64,000 bases of DNA from an uncultured Oceanospirillaceae bacterium (GTDB lineage Bacteria; Pseudomonadota; Gammaproteobacteria; Pseudomonadales; Balneatricaceae). Position 1 is the stretch's first letter. Every line of letters begins with the position of its first letter. Shown here one piece after another: positions 48,638 through 57,687 of this stretch. The stretch covers positions 1-64,000 of the forward strand of contig CAKZOD010000005.1 in the NCBI GenBank assembly GCA_937136055.1. The letters are read 5' to 3'. A program made the translations under genes and the position numbers. The notes beneath the pieces were generated by a model. That model saw only the letters and a program-made list of their open reading frames with translations, did no database searches and had not been told where the DNA came from.

Positions 48638-48959
48638 TTGGATTCCTAGCTTCACAAAAAGTGTTAGATCTTATGTCAGTATAGACAATTTCACGAAAAC
48701 CACTCACTCGTTGCTCATCCATATTCAAAAAACTGGCACATAAGAAATAAAGAATTAGCGCAAACCAAGATCTCACTTCTTAAGGAGTACTTCGCAGGTT
48801 GTTGTATCAGTAAAATCAATTTTAACTGTATATACATTACCTTAGACATTGATTATGAGTTAGCACCGACAACAAAACAATGATCTAATCGATAATTAGG
48901 AGAAATATATTGTGCCTTTTTATCCATCGGTGTAGATTTGCGCAGCATTCTTTAGACAA

Positions 48960-49445
48960 ATGACTATTTCTATGACCACACCTAAAAACCCACTCAACAA
49001 GCTCTTTTTCATTGCTCTTCTTTTGGCTGTATTAGCTATCATTATTTGGTTTGGGCGCCAACAGTTATCCACTGCCACTGATAGCAACTATCTCTCATCA
49101 CAGACAGTTTCTTGTAATTTCAGCCAAGACCCATGCTTCATCAAAAACTCACACGGCAGCATCAAGCTATCTGTTGATAACAAAATTATACAGTCATTTG
49201 AGCCTTTAGCGTTTTCTTTGCAATTTACGGGATTCTCTCCCAACGCCGTTGAAATTGAGTTTGAAGGTGTTGAAATGTTTATGGGAGTCAACCAGCTTAC
49301 TTTAACCAAACAAGATGACGACAGCTTCAGCGGCATACACACACTACCAGGCCATTCAGATAGAAGCATGACGTGGCGCGCACATGTTACATTCATCGAA
49401 AAGAGCAAAACACAGCAAGTTGCTTTTGAATTTGAACTCGACTGA
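48960..49445 (+). CDS. Hypothetical single-pass membrane protein (161 aa)
   Basis: A 161-residue protein with one N-terminal hydrophobic helix (about residues 15-33, LFFIALLLAVLAIIIWF) followed by a periplasmic beta-rich domain. Two cysteines close together (SCNFSQDPCF) could form a disulfide. The pattern, including FSLQFTGFSPNAVEIEFEGVEMFMG and a C-terminal WRAHVTFI, suggests a small beta-sandwich of a kind seen near cytochrome-oxidase or copper proteins, but no such gene is adjacent, so I leave the role open. Start could also be ATG 48972. Confidence 0.7.
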   Translation: MTISMTTPKNPLNKLFFIALLLAVLAIIIWFGRQQLSTATDSNYLSSQTVSCNFSQDPCFIKNSHGSIKLSVDNKIIQSFEPLAFSLQFTGFSPNAVEIEFEGVEMFMGVNQLTLTKQDDDSFSGIHTLPGHSDRSMTWRAHVTFIEKSKTQQVAFEFELD

Positions 49446-49602
49446 GTGATCAACAAGCCTCTACAGCATTTTTGAGTCCTCATCTGGCTCTATTCACATT
49501 TAGCAAGTGGCTAACCAATTACAACAAATTTCGTCGCTCACAGAAACGTTATGCGCTGAGTAATGTGTGATCATTAACCTGTATTAATATAGGTTACGCA
49601 TC

Positions 49603-50988
49603 ATGAACATCAGCATATTCGATTTATTCAAAATAGGTATTGGCCCTTCAAGCTCGCACACCGTTGGCCCAATGATTGGCGCTAAAAACTTTGTAGACAG
49701 CTTAAAAGATCGCGGCGATTTACCCAAAACGGCCAATATTCGCGTTGAATTATTTGGCTCACTCGGTGCTACAGGGGTTGGTCATGGCACAGGACCCGCT
49801 GTTATTTTAGGCCTTGAAGGCAATTTACCGGCCACTATCGATCCGAACTACATGCCGGTCAGGCTAGAAGAAATCGAATCACAACAGGCTTTGCTATTAG
49901 ATAACCAATACAAAATCCAATTTAACTCAGAAACAGATCTACATTATATTTATCAAGCACTTGAGCAACACCCAAATGCAATGCGAATCACTGCAAGAGA
50001 CGCTCAAGGAATCATCTTATACAGCCAAGAGTATTTCTCTATTGGCGGAGGATTCATTCTTGATAAAGAGCAATTTGAGCAAAGTAGTGATAATGCTGAA
50101 GCTGCCAACAGCGTCGATATCCCCTACCCATTCGAATCGATGGAAGAACTTTTAGCGATCTGTAACGATAACAATTTGTCTATCTATCAAGTGATGCTAG
50201 CCAATGAATGCCAGCATCGCAGCATTGATGAAGTACGCTCTGCAATTCTCGATATTTGGCACGCGATGCAAGGCTGTGTAGAAAGAGGCTGTTTACAAAG
50301 CGGCATTTTACCGGGCGGCCTCAATGTTAAACGTCGTGCGCCCGAGCTGTACACTAAACTTACCTCAAGACCCGAAGCCGCGTTAAGAGACCCCCTTGCA
50401 GCACTTGATTGGGTAAATTTATACGCCCTTGCCGTGAATGAAGAAAACGCAGCAGGCAGCAAAGTTGTTACTGCGCCCACAAATGGCGCTGCAGGAATTA
50501 TCCCCGCTGTCTTGCATTACTATATGCGCTTTTACTTCTCTGGCAGCAACACAGGCGTGATCAAATTTCTTTTAACGGCCGCCGCTATTGGCATGTTATG
50601 CAAACGCAACGCATCGATCTCAGGCGCTGAGGTAGGCTGTCAGGGTGAAGTTGGATCAGCTTGTGCAATGGCAGCTGCAGGTTTAGCTGCAGTGACTGGC
50701 GGAACACCTGAGCAAATTGAAAACGCTGCAGAAATAGCAATGGAACATAACTTAGGTTTAACTTGTGATCCAATCGCAGGCCTAGTGCAAATTCCCTGTA
50801 TTGAACGCAATGCCATTGCTGCTGTTAAAGCAATCAATGCCAGTCGCATGGCGATTAATGAAGATGGCCAGCACTTTGTAAGCTTAGACAAGGTCATTAA
50901 AACCATGCGTGATACCGGTGCAGATATGCAAAGTAAGTATAAAGAGACATCTTTAGGCGGTTTAGCGGTGAATGTTACCGAGTGCTAA
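49603..50988 (+). CDS. sdaA: L-serine ammonia-lyase (Fe-S type)
   Basis: SdaA deaminates L-serine to pyruvate with a [4Fe-4S] cluster. The single-chain 461-residue enzyme has the N-terminal beta domain (FKIGIGPSSSHTVGPMIGA) and the alpha domain with cluster cysteines in EVGCQGEVGSACAMAAAG and GLTCDPIAGLVQIPCIERNA. The enzyme depends on the Fe-S machinery encoded at 22.5-29.4 kb. It stands alone on the plus strand with AGGTT-rich sequence before the ATG. Confidence 0.96.
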   Translation: MNISIFDLFKIGIGPSSSHTVGPMIGAKNFVDSLKDRGDLPKTANIRVELFGSLGATGVGHGTGPAVILGLEGNLPATIDPNYMPVRLEEIESQQALLLDNQYKIQFNSETDLHYIYQALEQHPNAMRITARDAQGIILYSQEYFSIGGGFILDKEQFEQSSDNAEAANSVDIPYPFESMEELLAICNDNNLSIYQVMLANECQHRSIDEVRSAILDIWHAMQGCVERGCLQSGILPGGLNVKRRAPELYTKLTSRPEAALRDPLAALDWVNLYALAVNEENAAGSKVVTAPTNGAAGIIPAVLHYYMRFYFSGSNTGVIKFLLTAAAIGMLCKRNASISGAEVGCQGEVGSACAMAAAGLAAVTGGTPEQIENAAEIAMEHNLGLTCDPIAGLVQIPCIERNAIAAVKAINASRMAINEDGQHFVSLDKVIKTMRDTGADMQSKYKETSLGGLAVNVTEC

Positions 50989-51241
50989 TGCGACTAAAGT
51001 GCTAGCTAGAATACTGGTATAACACCCTGAAATAGCGATAATAATCAATATAAAATCTAAGCCCAAAAATCGCTTTTATAATTGAGCGTTATAGAAAGAT
51101 TGTTGGTTGGAAAATATATTTTTGCTGAACATTTTCTGTGTTAACCTCTGCGGGATAAAATACCAGAAAATAGATAAAGGCCTTCGCACAACAATGTAAT
51201 TGTGCATTGACCTTAGAAAAACATAATAATTAGAGGTACAC

Positions 51242-52885
51242 ATGACAGATCGCGAATCAATGGAATTTGATGTTGTAATTGTAGGTGCAGGACCTGCGGG
51301 TTTATCCACTGCATGCCGCCTTATGCAACAAGCAAATGACAGCAATAAAGAACTCACCGTATGCGTCGTAGAAAAAGGCTCAGAAGTGGGAGCTCATATA
51401 CTCTCTGGTGCTGTAGTTGAGCCTCGCGCCCTGAATGAGTTATTTCCTGATTGGAAAGAACAAGGAGCGCCTTTAAAAACAGCGGTCACTGAAGATCAAA
51501 TCTTTTTACTAAAAGATGCACAAAAAGCCGTTAAAGTCCCTAATTTCTTCGTACCTAAGCCAATGCATAATGAAGGTAATTATATTGCCAGTGTCGGTAA
51601 CTTATGTCGTTGGTTAGCTGAACAAGCCGAACAACTAGGTGTTGAAGTTTTCCCAGGTTTTCCTGCATCGCATATCATTTATAACGAGCAAGGTGAAGTT
51701 GCCGGTATCGGTACGGGTGATATGGGGCTAAACGAAACAGGTGAGCACAAAGATAGCTATATGCCAGGCATGGACCTATTAGCCAAATACACCGTATTTA
51801 CAGAAGGTTGTCGTGGTCACTTAGGTAAAGAGCTAATCGCTAAATACCAATTAGATAAAGACAGCGATGCACAACACTATGGCTTAGGTATTAAAGAGCT
51901 TTGGGATATTGATCCTGATAAGCATCAACCAGGTCTTGTATTGCACGGTGCTGGCTGGCCTCTTGATAAAGCGAGCGGTGGTTTTTTCCTTTACCACCTA
52001 GAAAACAACCAAGCGGTAGTGGGCCTAATCACTGACTTAAGTTACAGCAATCCGCACTTAAGCCCTTTTGATGAATTCCAACGTCTTAAGCATCATCCTC
52101 AATTAGCGCAGTATTTAACAGGTGGTAAGCGTGTTTCATATGGCGCTAGAGCAATCACTAAAGGTGGCTTTAACTCGTTACCTAAGATGCATATGCCTGG
52201 GGCACTCTTGCTGGGTTGTGATGCGGGTACTTTAAACTTCTCGAAGATTAAAGGTACGCACACGGCAATGAAATCGGGAATGATTGCCGCTGAAACTATC
52301 ATGGCAGCACTAGAACAAGGCGATCAAGCACCGTCAGACTTAAGCCAATATGCTGAAAATTTCAAAAACAGCTGGATCCACGAAGAGCTACATCGCAGCC
52401 GTAACTTCGGACCTGCATTGCACAAATTTGGCACATTGATCGGTGGTGGTTTTAACTTTATTGATCAAAACATCTTCTCTATCCCTGTGACATTGCACGA
52501 TAACACAGAAGATTACGCCCAGTTAAAACCTGCAAGCCAGTGCCCGATGATTGACTACCCTAAACCAGACGGTGTACTCAGTTTTGATAAGCCATCTTCC
52601 GTGTTCTTATCAAACACTAACCACGAAGAAAATCAGCCTTGCCACTTACAGCTTACAGATATTACCATCCCTACAGCTGGCAACTTAACGCAATTTGCAG
52701 AACCTGCACAGCGCTACTGCCCTGCTGGGGTTTATGAGTTTGTTGACCAAGAAGGCGAGCAAGTTTTCCAGATAAACTCGCAAAACTGCTTACACTGTAA
52801 AACCTGTGATATTAAAGACCCTGCACAAAATATCACTTGGGTTGCCCCTGAGGGCGGCGGCGGACCAAATTATCCGAATATGTAA
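51242..52885 (+). CDS. Electron transfer flavoprotein-ubiquinone oxidoreductase
   Basis: ETF-QO passes electrons from acyl-CoA dehydrogenases and other ETF-linked enzymes to ubiquinone at the inner membrane. The 547 residues have an N-terminal FAD motif VVIVGAGPAGLSTACRL, a quinone-binding middle region, and a C-terminal ferredoxin-like [4Fe-4S] site in NCLHCKTCDIKDPAQNI with an additional Cys in RYCPAGVYEF. AGAGG lies 5 nt before the ATG. The etfAB genes are not in view. Its Fe-S cluster needs the Suf system. Confidence 0.96.
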   Translation: MTDRESMEFDVVIVGAGPAGLSTACRLMQQANDSNKELTVCVVEKGSEVGAHILSGAVVEPRALNELFPDWKEQGAPLKTAVTEDQIFLLKDAQKAVKVPNFFVPKPMHNEGNYIASVGNLCRWLAEQAEQLGVEVFPGFPASHIIYNEQGEVAGIGTGDMGLNETGEHKDSYMPGMDLLAKYTVFTEGCRGHLGKELIAKYQLDKDSDAQHYGLGIKELWDIDPDKHQPGLVLHGAGWPLDKASGGFFLYHLENNQAVVGLITDLSYSNPHLSPFDEFQRLKHHPQLAQYLTGGKRVSYGARAITKGGFNSLPKMHMPGALLLGCDAGTLNFSKIKGTHTAMKSGMIAAETIMAALEQGDQAPSDLSQYAENFKNSWIHEELHRSRNFGPALHKFGTLIGGGFNFIDQNIFSIPVTLHDNTEDYAQLKPASQCPMIDYPKPDGVLSFDKPSSVFLSNTNHEENQPCHLQLTDITIPTAGNLTQFAEPAQRYCPAGVYEFVDQEGEQVFQINSQNCLHCKTCDIKDPAQNITWVAPEGGGGPNYPNM

Positions 52886-52894
52886 TATTGTGAC

Positions 52895-52923
52895 AGTTGC
52901 CCATTGTTAAATGGGCAACTTTT
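52895..52923 (+). terminator. Rho-independent terminator after the ETF-QO gene
   Basis: AGTTGCCCAT (52895-52904) pairs perfectly with ATGGGCAACT (52911-52920), then TTTAT. It sits just after the stop. Confidence 0.85.
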
Positions 52924-52977
52924 ATACTTACGTAACTTAACAACTCAAACAACACTTCAAACAATACTTTCTAAGCA

Positions 52978-53379
52978 TTATTCATAAAACACAACACCCT
53001 CTTTACCTGCTGCTTTCATTGCTAATAATCGCGATGCTAAATTCCCAACATGTATTTCTAATTTATACCCATCAGGGTCGAGCAAATAAAGAGAGTTTCC
53101 TTCGCTTTTGTTTGGCTTCCACAAGGTTACATTTTGAGCAATTAGTTGATCACAAAAGGGCTGAAAATCATCTGCTGCGATATCAAACGCAAGATGGCTA
53201 TAATCCTTACTCGGGCAAACATCATCAAGGCTTAAACATATCCATTGCCCTGCTAAACTAAGATATGCGCCGCTGGGCCACTGGGCTTTTAAAATCATAC
53301 CTAACTGTTTATGATAAAAATCAATAGAGCGCGCTAAATCACTGACTGCTATCGTAATATGATTAACCCCTTGTAACAT
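52978..53379 (-). CDS. fosA: FosA-family fosfomycin thiol transferase
   Basis: FosA adds glutathione to fosfomycin and so inactivates it. The ATG at 53379 has GGAG about 7 nt upstream; an earlier in-frame start adds five residues. The 133-residue protein keeps all the key residues of Pseudomonas aeruginosa FosA at near-identical spacing: metal ligands His7, His62 and Glu108, Thr9, and the substrate/potassium-site residues Lys88, Ser92, Tyr98 and Arg117. It is a VOC-fold protein. Activity on fosfomycin is inferred from residues; chromosomal homologs in environmental bacteria may have other primary roles. Confidence 0.85.
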   Translation of the reverse strand: MLQGVNHITIAVSDLARSIDFYHKQLGMILKAQWPSGAYLSLAGQWICLSLDDVCPSKDYSHLAFDIAADDFQPFCDQLIAQNVTLWKPNKSEGNSLYLLDPDGYKLEIHVGNLASRLLAMKAAGKEGVVFYE

Positions 53380-53411
53380 CACTATTACTCCCATCCATTA
53401 TTTAAACGCGG

Positions 53412-54770
53412 CTAATCATCAAAAGCGGGGGCCAATATCTGCGCTAAATTATCAACACTTTTTTGTCGGCTCAAACGATCAAGCGCCGTATAAATCTCTT
53501 TGCGCTGCTCTTTTTGTAAGTTTTCTAGCACTTGGCCGACTTGCTGCTCAGTCACTACTAAATCGTCTCGCTGGGCATGGTTTCTCGCTTGTAGTTGACG
53601 ATAAACATATAAGAATCGTGCCAGTACTACATAAGGGAAGTTTTTACTTTTGATAGGGCCTTGCCTAGCTTCATAGCCCCCTAAAGAGAGCCCTTTGACC
53701 TTTAGCTTAGTCAGTTTATCAGCCCCAAGCCAAGCGGCTGTTGAGCCTATTACACCGCCGGTGATTGCACCTAACATGAAAGTTTGCCCTGCAACAGCCA
53801 TATCAACCATACCCCCAGAGGTGGCACCGACAATCGCTGCAACTTTGGTGAGCTGCGCGCGATCTAGCCCCCATGCATACCATTTGTCAGTATCAAATAA
53901 ATCATCAGGTAAGGCTAGTGGGGACTCCTTTCGTTGCAGCTGATGGTGACGGTAGAGAAGCTGCAGCTGATCATGCGCCTGAGACTCACATTGGCGCATC
54001 CATTGATAGTAACGCTGCTCTAACAACAGCTGCATTTTCTGAGCTTGATCTTTACTAAGCGCTTTTTGTTGCAACTGATAAGCGGTGAGTTCTTGCAACA
54101 AATTAGCGGCAATTGCACAGCTTTGCGCCCTCTGTGCAGCAACCTTATCTTTAAAAGCTTGAATGATATTATTTAAAGAGTCCGCCCAAGGCAGATGCAA
54201 CTGCGTGAAAGCCTCTAGCAAATCTAAGTGCTGCTGTAAATCCGCTTTTACAGCATCGAATACCCTGACAATACCAAAAAATTGATGCAGCGCCTGGCTC
54301 CAATTATCGACATAGTCGCGGTTTTCAATCGGATTGATAAGCGCCATACTAGGCTGCCCCGTCCAACGCAAAATTTCCATCTCCGCTTCGTAATCCGCAC
54401 TGTAAGGTCTTGATCCGTCCACCACATATAAAATTGCCGCACCTTCCATGATTGGCTTAAGCAGCTCTATTTCATCAACAAAGCTTTTTTGGCACTGCTC
54501 ATCTGATAAGAATTCTCGCACCCGCTTCGCTCGCTGATCAGCACTCACCTCGCCTTGTTTTAACCAAGCAAGCACTTTTCTGGGTCGCTGAAAGCCTGGC
54601 GTATCTATTAACTGATAACTTTGATCCGCAAGATTAATATCAAATGTTTTCGCTGTCGTTGTTGTACCACTTCGCATTGACACAGCGATGCGATCATCCC
54701 TTGCCAAAGTTGATACAACAGAAGATTTCCCTTTATTAGGATGCCCGACAACGGCAAATGCAGGTATCAT
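53412..54770 (-). CDS. Era-like GTPase with DUF3482 domain
   Basis: The start ATG at 54770 overlaps the stop of the preceding DUF2868 gene (ATGA) and has GGAG 8 nt upstream, giving 452 residues. The N-terminal GTPase has the P-loop GHPNKGKS (9-16) and DTPGF as G3; the usual NKxD is replaced by NPIE in ALINPIENRDY, which may lower nucleotide specificity. The C-terminal part carries Gly/Ala-rich helices (GATSGGMVDMAVAGQTFMLG) that could insert into a membrane, as in other DUF3482 proteins. The function of this GTPase is unknown; pairing with DUF2868 suggests a shared envelope role. Confidence 0.85.
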   Translation of the reverse strand: MIPAFAVVGHPNKGKSSVVSTLARDDRIAVSMRSGTTTTAKTFDINLADQSYQLIDTPGFQRPRKVLAWLKQGEVSADQRAKRVREFLSDEQCQKSFVDEIELLKPIMEGAAILYVVDGSRPYSADYEAEMEILRWTGQPSMALINPIENRDYVDNWSQALHQFFGIVRVFDAVKADLQQHLDLLEAFTQLHLPWADSLNNIIQAFKDKVAAQRAQSCAIAANLLQELTAYQLQQKALSKDQAQKMQLLLEQRYYQWMRQCESQAHDQLQLLYRHHQLQRKESPLALPDDLFDTDKWYAWGLDRAQLTKVAAIVGATSGGMVDMAVAGQTFMLGAITGGVIGSTAAWLGADKLTKLKVKGLSLGGYEARQGPIKSKNFPYVVLARFLYVYRQLQARNHAQRDDLVVTEQQVGQVLENLQKEQRKEIYTALDRLSRQKSVDNLAQILAPAFDD

Positions 54771-55876
54771 TGATCTATCTCCACAAGCTGTAATTGCCAT
54801 TGTTTCATTGGATAGCAGAAACGACGCCACTCATCTAAATGCAGTTGCGATAGTTGGCAAAATTGCTCATTTTTCCAATCTATAGGAATAATAACCCCTT
54901 GAGTAAGCGCCATAAAATCTGCAAGCTCACCAAGAGGTGGTTCCCAAGCTGCAACCACTAACACTTTCTTGCGCTTATCTAGAATCGCTTTCTCTTCGTT
55001 GTCAGTATTTTCTTGATGCGATAGCACATATTCAAATTCTGGAGTCCCTAAGTGTTGATATAATTGCTGTTTAAGCACATCCGGTAATGCTGTAGCGCTG
55101 AGTAAAACATATCCTTGTACTTGATTAGCAAGTTCAACCACATCTTTTAATTGCTCAGGCTGTTGCGCTGAACTTAAATCTGCCGCACTAACACTCAGTT
55201 CTTCTTTTTTAAGTGTGGCGATATGCTTTGCTAGCTGCAAGCGTCCCCATAGATAAAGCACTGTGCGAGGCATAATGGCGTAAAAAATCTGGCTCATCAG
55301 CACATATAGCCACCAGCTAGACGCAGTAGATAATTGCGAAGCATCACCGCTATTGAGACGAGAATCTTGAGCAGCACGTACCATGTTTTCTAAAGGCTGA
55401 GCCTCTTGCAAGAAAAACCAAGGCTTGGCAAGTGTGTTTAACACAGGGAATAACTGCTCAGCACTCAATAAAGTACTACGCCATACAAACGTCACATCGT
55501 TAAACAGTAATACAAAGAGGAAGGCGATTAAACTGCCAACACTAAAGGTTAGAGCCAACTTTTGGCCTTGGGCAAATAACCACAGAGGATAACTTCCCGA
55601 GCGCTTCAAATCGTTTATCGCAGATTGCCAAGCATTTGGCCAAATAGGCAGTGACAGTAAAGTGGAAACGCTGCTTTTTTTAGAGCGCATAAGCGATGCA
55701 CTAACGGATAGAACTAAAGAGAGCAAAGGCCATACAACAAACAGTAATAACAAATACAGTAAATTCACTTTACCGTATTGGTCTCCGCTAATTAAAAATG
55801 CACTCGATAAGAGCGCAAAGCAAAAGACTAAAGCTACTAATCCATGACCAATATAACGATACTGCTGATTGTCCAC
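54767..55876 (-). CDS. DUF2868 membrane protein
   Basis: The 369-residue protein has predicted membrane helices near residues 10-32, 37-60, 105-128 and 190-210, then a cytoplasmic C-terminal region of about 150 residues. It fits the DUF2868 family, which is often coded just before a DUF3482 GTPase, as here with a 4-bp overlap. The biochemical role is unknown. The overlap implies translational coupling, and the two products likely form a complex at the inner membrane (inference). Confidence 0.82.
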   Translation of the reverse strand: MDNQQYRYIGHGLVALVFCFALLSSAFLISGDQYGKVNLLYLLLLFVVWPLLSLVLSVSASLMRSKKSSVSTLLSLPIWPNAWQSAINDLKRSGSYPLWLFAQGQKLALTFSVGSLIAFLFVLLFNDVTFVWRSTLLSAEQLFPVLNTLAKPWFFLQEAQPLENMVRAAQDSRLNSGDASQLSTASSWWLYVLMSQIFYAIMPRTVLYLWGRLQLAKHIATLKKEELSVSAADLSSAQQPEQLKDVVELANQVQGYVLLSATALPDVLKQQLYQHLGTPEFEYVLSHQENTDNEEKAILDKRKKVLVVAAWEPPLGELADFMALTQGVIIPIDWKNEQFCQLSQLHLDEWRRFCYPMKQWQLQLVEIDQ

Positions 55877-56061
55877 TGCTGCTCCACGCTTCGTATTAAT
55901 TGGCGTTGATAATAGCAGAGTCGATGGAAAGATTGTTAATAGAAGTTAATATAAACAAGCGATTGCATGGGCAAACAAACGCAACTTTTTTAAGAGTAAT
56001 AGCGCCCCAACAAATGAGCAACATGCAAGTCCTGCTCATTCATTGTTCGCAATAGTTATTT

Positions 56062-56286
56062 CTAGCCCGCTACCCCCACAAAATCGTAGCTAGGCTCTTT
56101 TTTTAGAGAGAGGACTTTAGCAGCCTCTTTCACGGATTCTTTAGACTCAGCGTCTATCACTTTTTGCACTAATTTCATTCTATTTTGGCTACTGTTATTT
56201 GCTAAGCAACGAGTCATTGTCTCAGCGTTATCTGGTGTAGTGTTAGGGTTAGTATCTATAAATGTTGCTGGTAAATGATTTAACAT
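56062..56286 (-). CDS. Small hypothetical protein (74 aa) with a Gly/Val-rich tail
   Basis: A 74-residue frame starting MLNHLPATFIDTNPNTTPDN has an excellent ribosome site (GGAGG, 5 nt from the ATG), so expression is likely. The central part is helical and charged (KVIDAESKESVKEAAKVLSL); the C-terminus ends PSYDFVGVAG, a hydrophobic tail of a kind seen in some ribosomally made peptide precursors, but no modification enzyme gene is adjacent. No family recognised. The AT-rich sequence on its upstream side contrasts with its neighbours. Confidence 0.65.
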   Translation of the reverse strand: MLNHLPATFIDTNPNTTPDNAETMTRCLANNSSQNRMKLVQKVIDAESKESVKEAAKVLSLKKEPSYDFVGVAG

Positions 56287-56609
56287 ATCGCCTCCGACTA
56301 GAAGTAAAAACTCTGTTTAGCAAACTGAATAACTAGTATTAATTATTCAATAGTTGATTTTGATAACCAGTATATCTCACATATTTTTAATTAAAAGTAA
56401 TATAAAAGAACAAATATATAACCAAAAAGAATATAAAATAATTTTCACTGCAACTTAATGCCACTTTTAAAGTCTGAATACTTCACAACCTGCTGAAGTT
56501 TCGACTATTTTCGTAGCAAATAGCTTTCAATATAAAGTAGCTATGCTATTAATTGAGCAGTAAAAATACTCAATGAGCGCTTTTTAAAAAGTGCTTTGTA
56601 TGGAAAATT
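56287..56609. other. Very AT-rich intergenic region, no gene seen
   Basis: The stretch around 56320-56450 is almost entirely A and T with runs such as TTAATTAAAAG. It contains the promoter region of the divergent small gene and hydrolase gene, but no box pair stands out. A nucleoid-protein (H-NS type) target is conceivable. Confidence 0.4.
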
Positions 56610-57686
56610 ATGTTTTTAAAACACTTCAACGCAAAGCTACCCAGCAACACACAAGACATTCAAAACTCGCCCCACTTTCGAGAGGGCAAGTTTCAAAACC
56701 TCAAGCAGCACAAGAGAAAAGGTAAATCGAGTTTTTTTAATTACTTAGGAAGGCTCCTTTTCGAAAAGAAGATAAACACTAAACCCGTTGAGCCACTGCC
56801 TGTGTGCCCAATTAATAAGGTCGACTTATTTTTATTAGATGATCACAACATTCATCTTTATCGTTTAGGTCATTCGACAATCCTGCTCAAGCTCGGTAAA
56901 GATTTTTGGCTCATTGACCCCGTATTTTCTGCAAGAGTTTCCCCTTTTTCATTTATTGGACCCAAGCGCTTTCATCCCACACCCATCACCATTGAGCAAC
57001 TACCTGCTATTAAGGGTGTGATTATTTCCCACAATCACTACGATCATTTGGACAAAAAAAGCATCCAAGCTCTGTGCAAAAAAACAGAGTTCTTTATTGC
57101 TCCTTTAGGGGTAGATGGCGATTTAATTCGCTGGGGAGTGCGTCAGAGCCAAATCACAACACTCGATTGGTGGCAGCAGCATAAAGTTGACGATGTCAAT
57201 TTAACTTTTACGCCTGCTCATCACTATTCAGGGCGCTGGAGCGATGATCACAGCACAACTTTATGGGGATCTTGGGTAATTGCCTTTAACAATCAAAAAG
57301 TGTATTTCAGTGGCGATTCTGGTTATTTTGATACGTTTAAAGAAATTGGTGAGCGCTGTGGCCCTTTTGATATCTGCATGATAGAAACCGGTGCTTACGA
57401 TAGCCAATGGCCCCTCGTACATATGCACCCAACGCAGAGCATGCAGGCATTCCAAGATTTAAATGGCACCTACATGCTACCGATTCATAATGCGACGTTT
57501 GATTTAGCCTTTCATGCCTGGTACCACCCACTGGAAACAATTACCGAGCTTGCCAACACTCATAATGTAAAATTACTAATGCCTAAGTTTGGTCAGTGCA
57601 TTTCTGTTGGCAGCACTTTTGAGCAACCCCAATGGTGGCCTAGCTCATCTACAGCAAATGCATCAGAGCAGGTGATGAAAGGTTAG
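56610..57686 (+). CDS. Metallo-beta-lactamase-fold hydrolase (NAPE-PLD/UlaG-like)
   Basis: The 358-residue protein has the metal-binding His141-x-His143-x-Asp145-His146 motif in SHNHYDHLD, then histidines in FTPAHHYSGR and a GDSGYF motif. The overall pattern (GHSTILLKLG, ACID-like IETGAYDSQWPLVHMHP) is that of NAPE-PLD-like phosphodiesterases and UlaG-like lactonases. There is no signal peptide. The N-terminal ~60 residues are basic and may be disordered. Substrate cannot be predicted. The stop is 1 bp from the convergent nucleoside hydrolase stop. Confidence 0.85.
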   Translation: MFLKHFNAKLPSNTQDIQNSPHFREGKFQNLKQHKRKGKSSFFNYLGRLLFEKKINTKPVEPLPVCPINKVDLFLLDDHNIHLYRLGHSTILLKLGKDFWLIDPVFSARVSPFSFIGPKRFHPTPITIEQLPAIKGVIISHNHYDHLDKKSIQALCKKTEFFIAPLGVDGDLIRWGVRQSQITTLDWWQQHKVDDVNLTFTPAHHYSGRWSDDHSTTLWGSWVIAFNNQKVYFSGDSGYFDTFKEIGERCGPFDICMIETGAYDSQWPLVHMHPTQSMQAFQDLNGTYMLPIHNATFDLAFHAWYHPLETITELANTHNVKLLMPKFGQCISVGSTFEQPQWWPSSSTANASEQVMKG

Positions 57687-57687
57687 A

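Noticed and set aside
54453..54830. Longer N-terminus of the DUF3482 GTPase from 54830
   Set aside because: It would add 20 residues overlapping the DUF2868 gene, while ATG 54770 has a good ribosome site and places the P-loop at the usual position.
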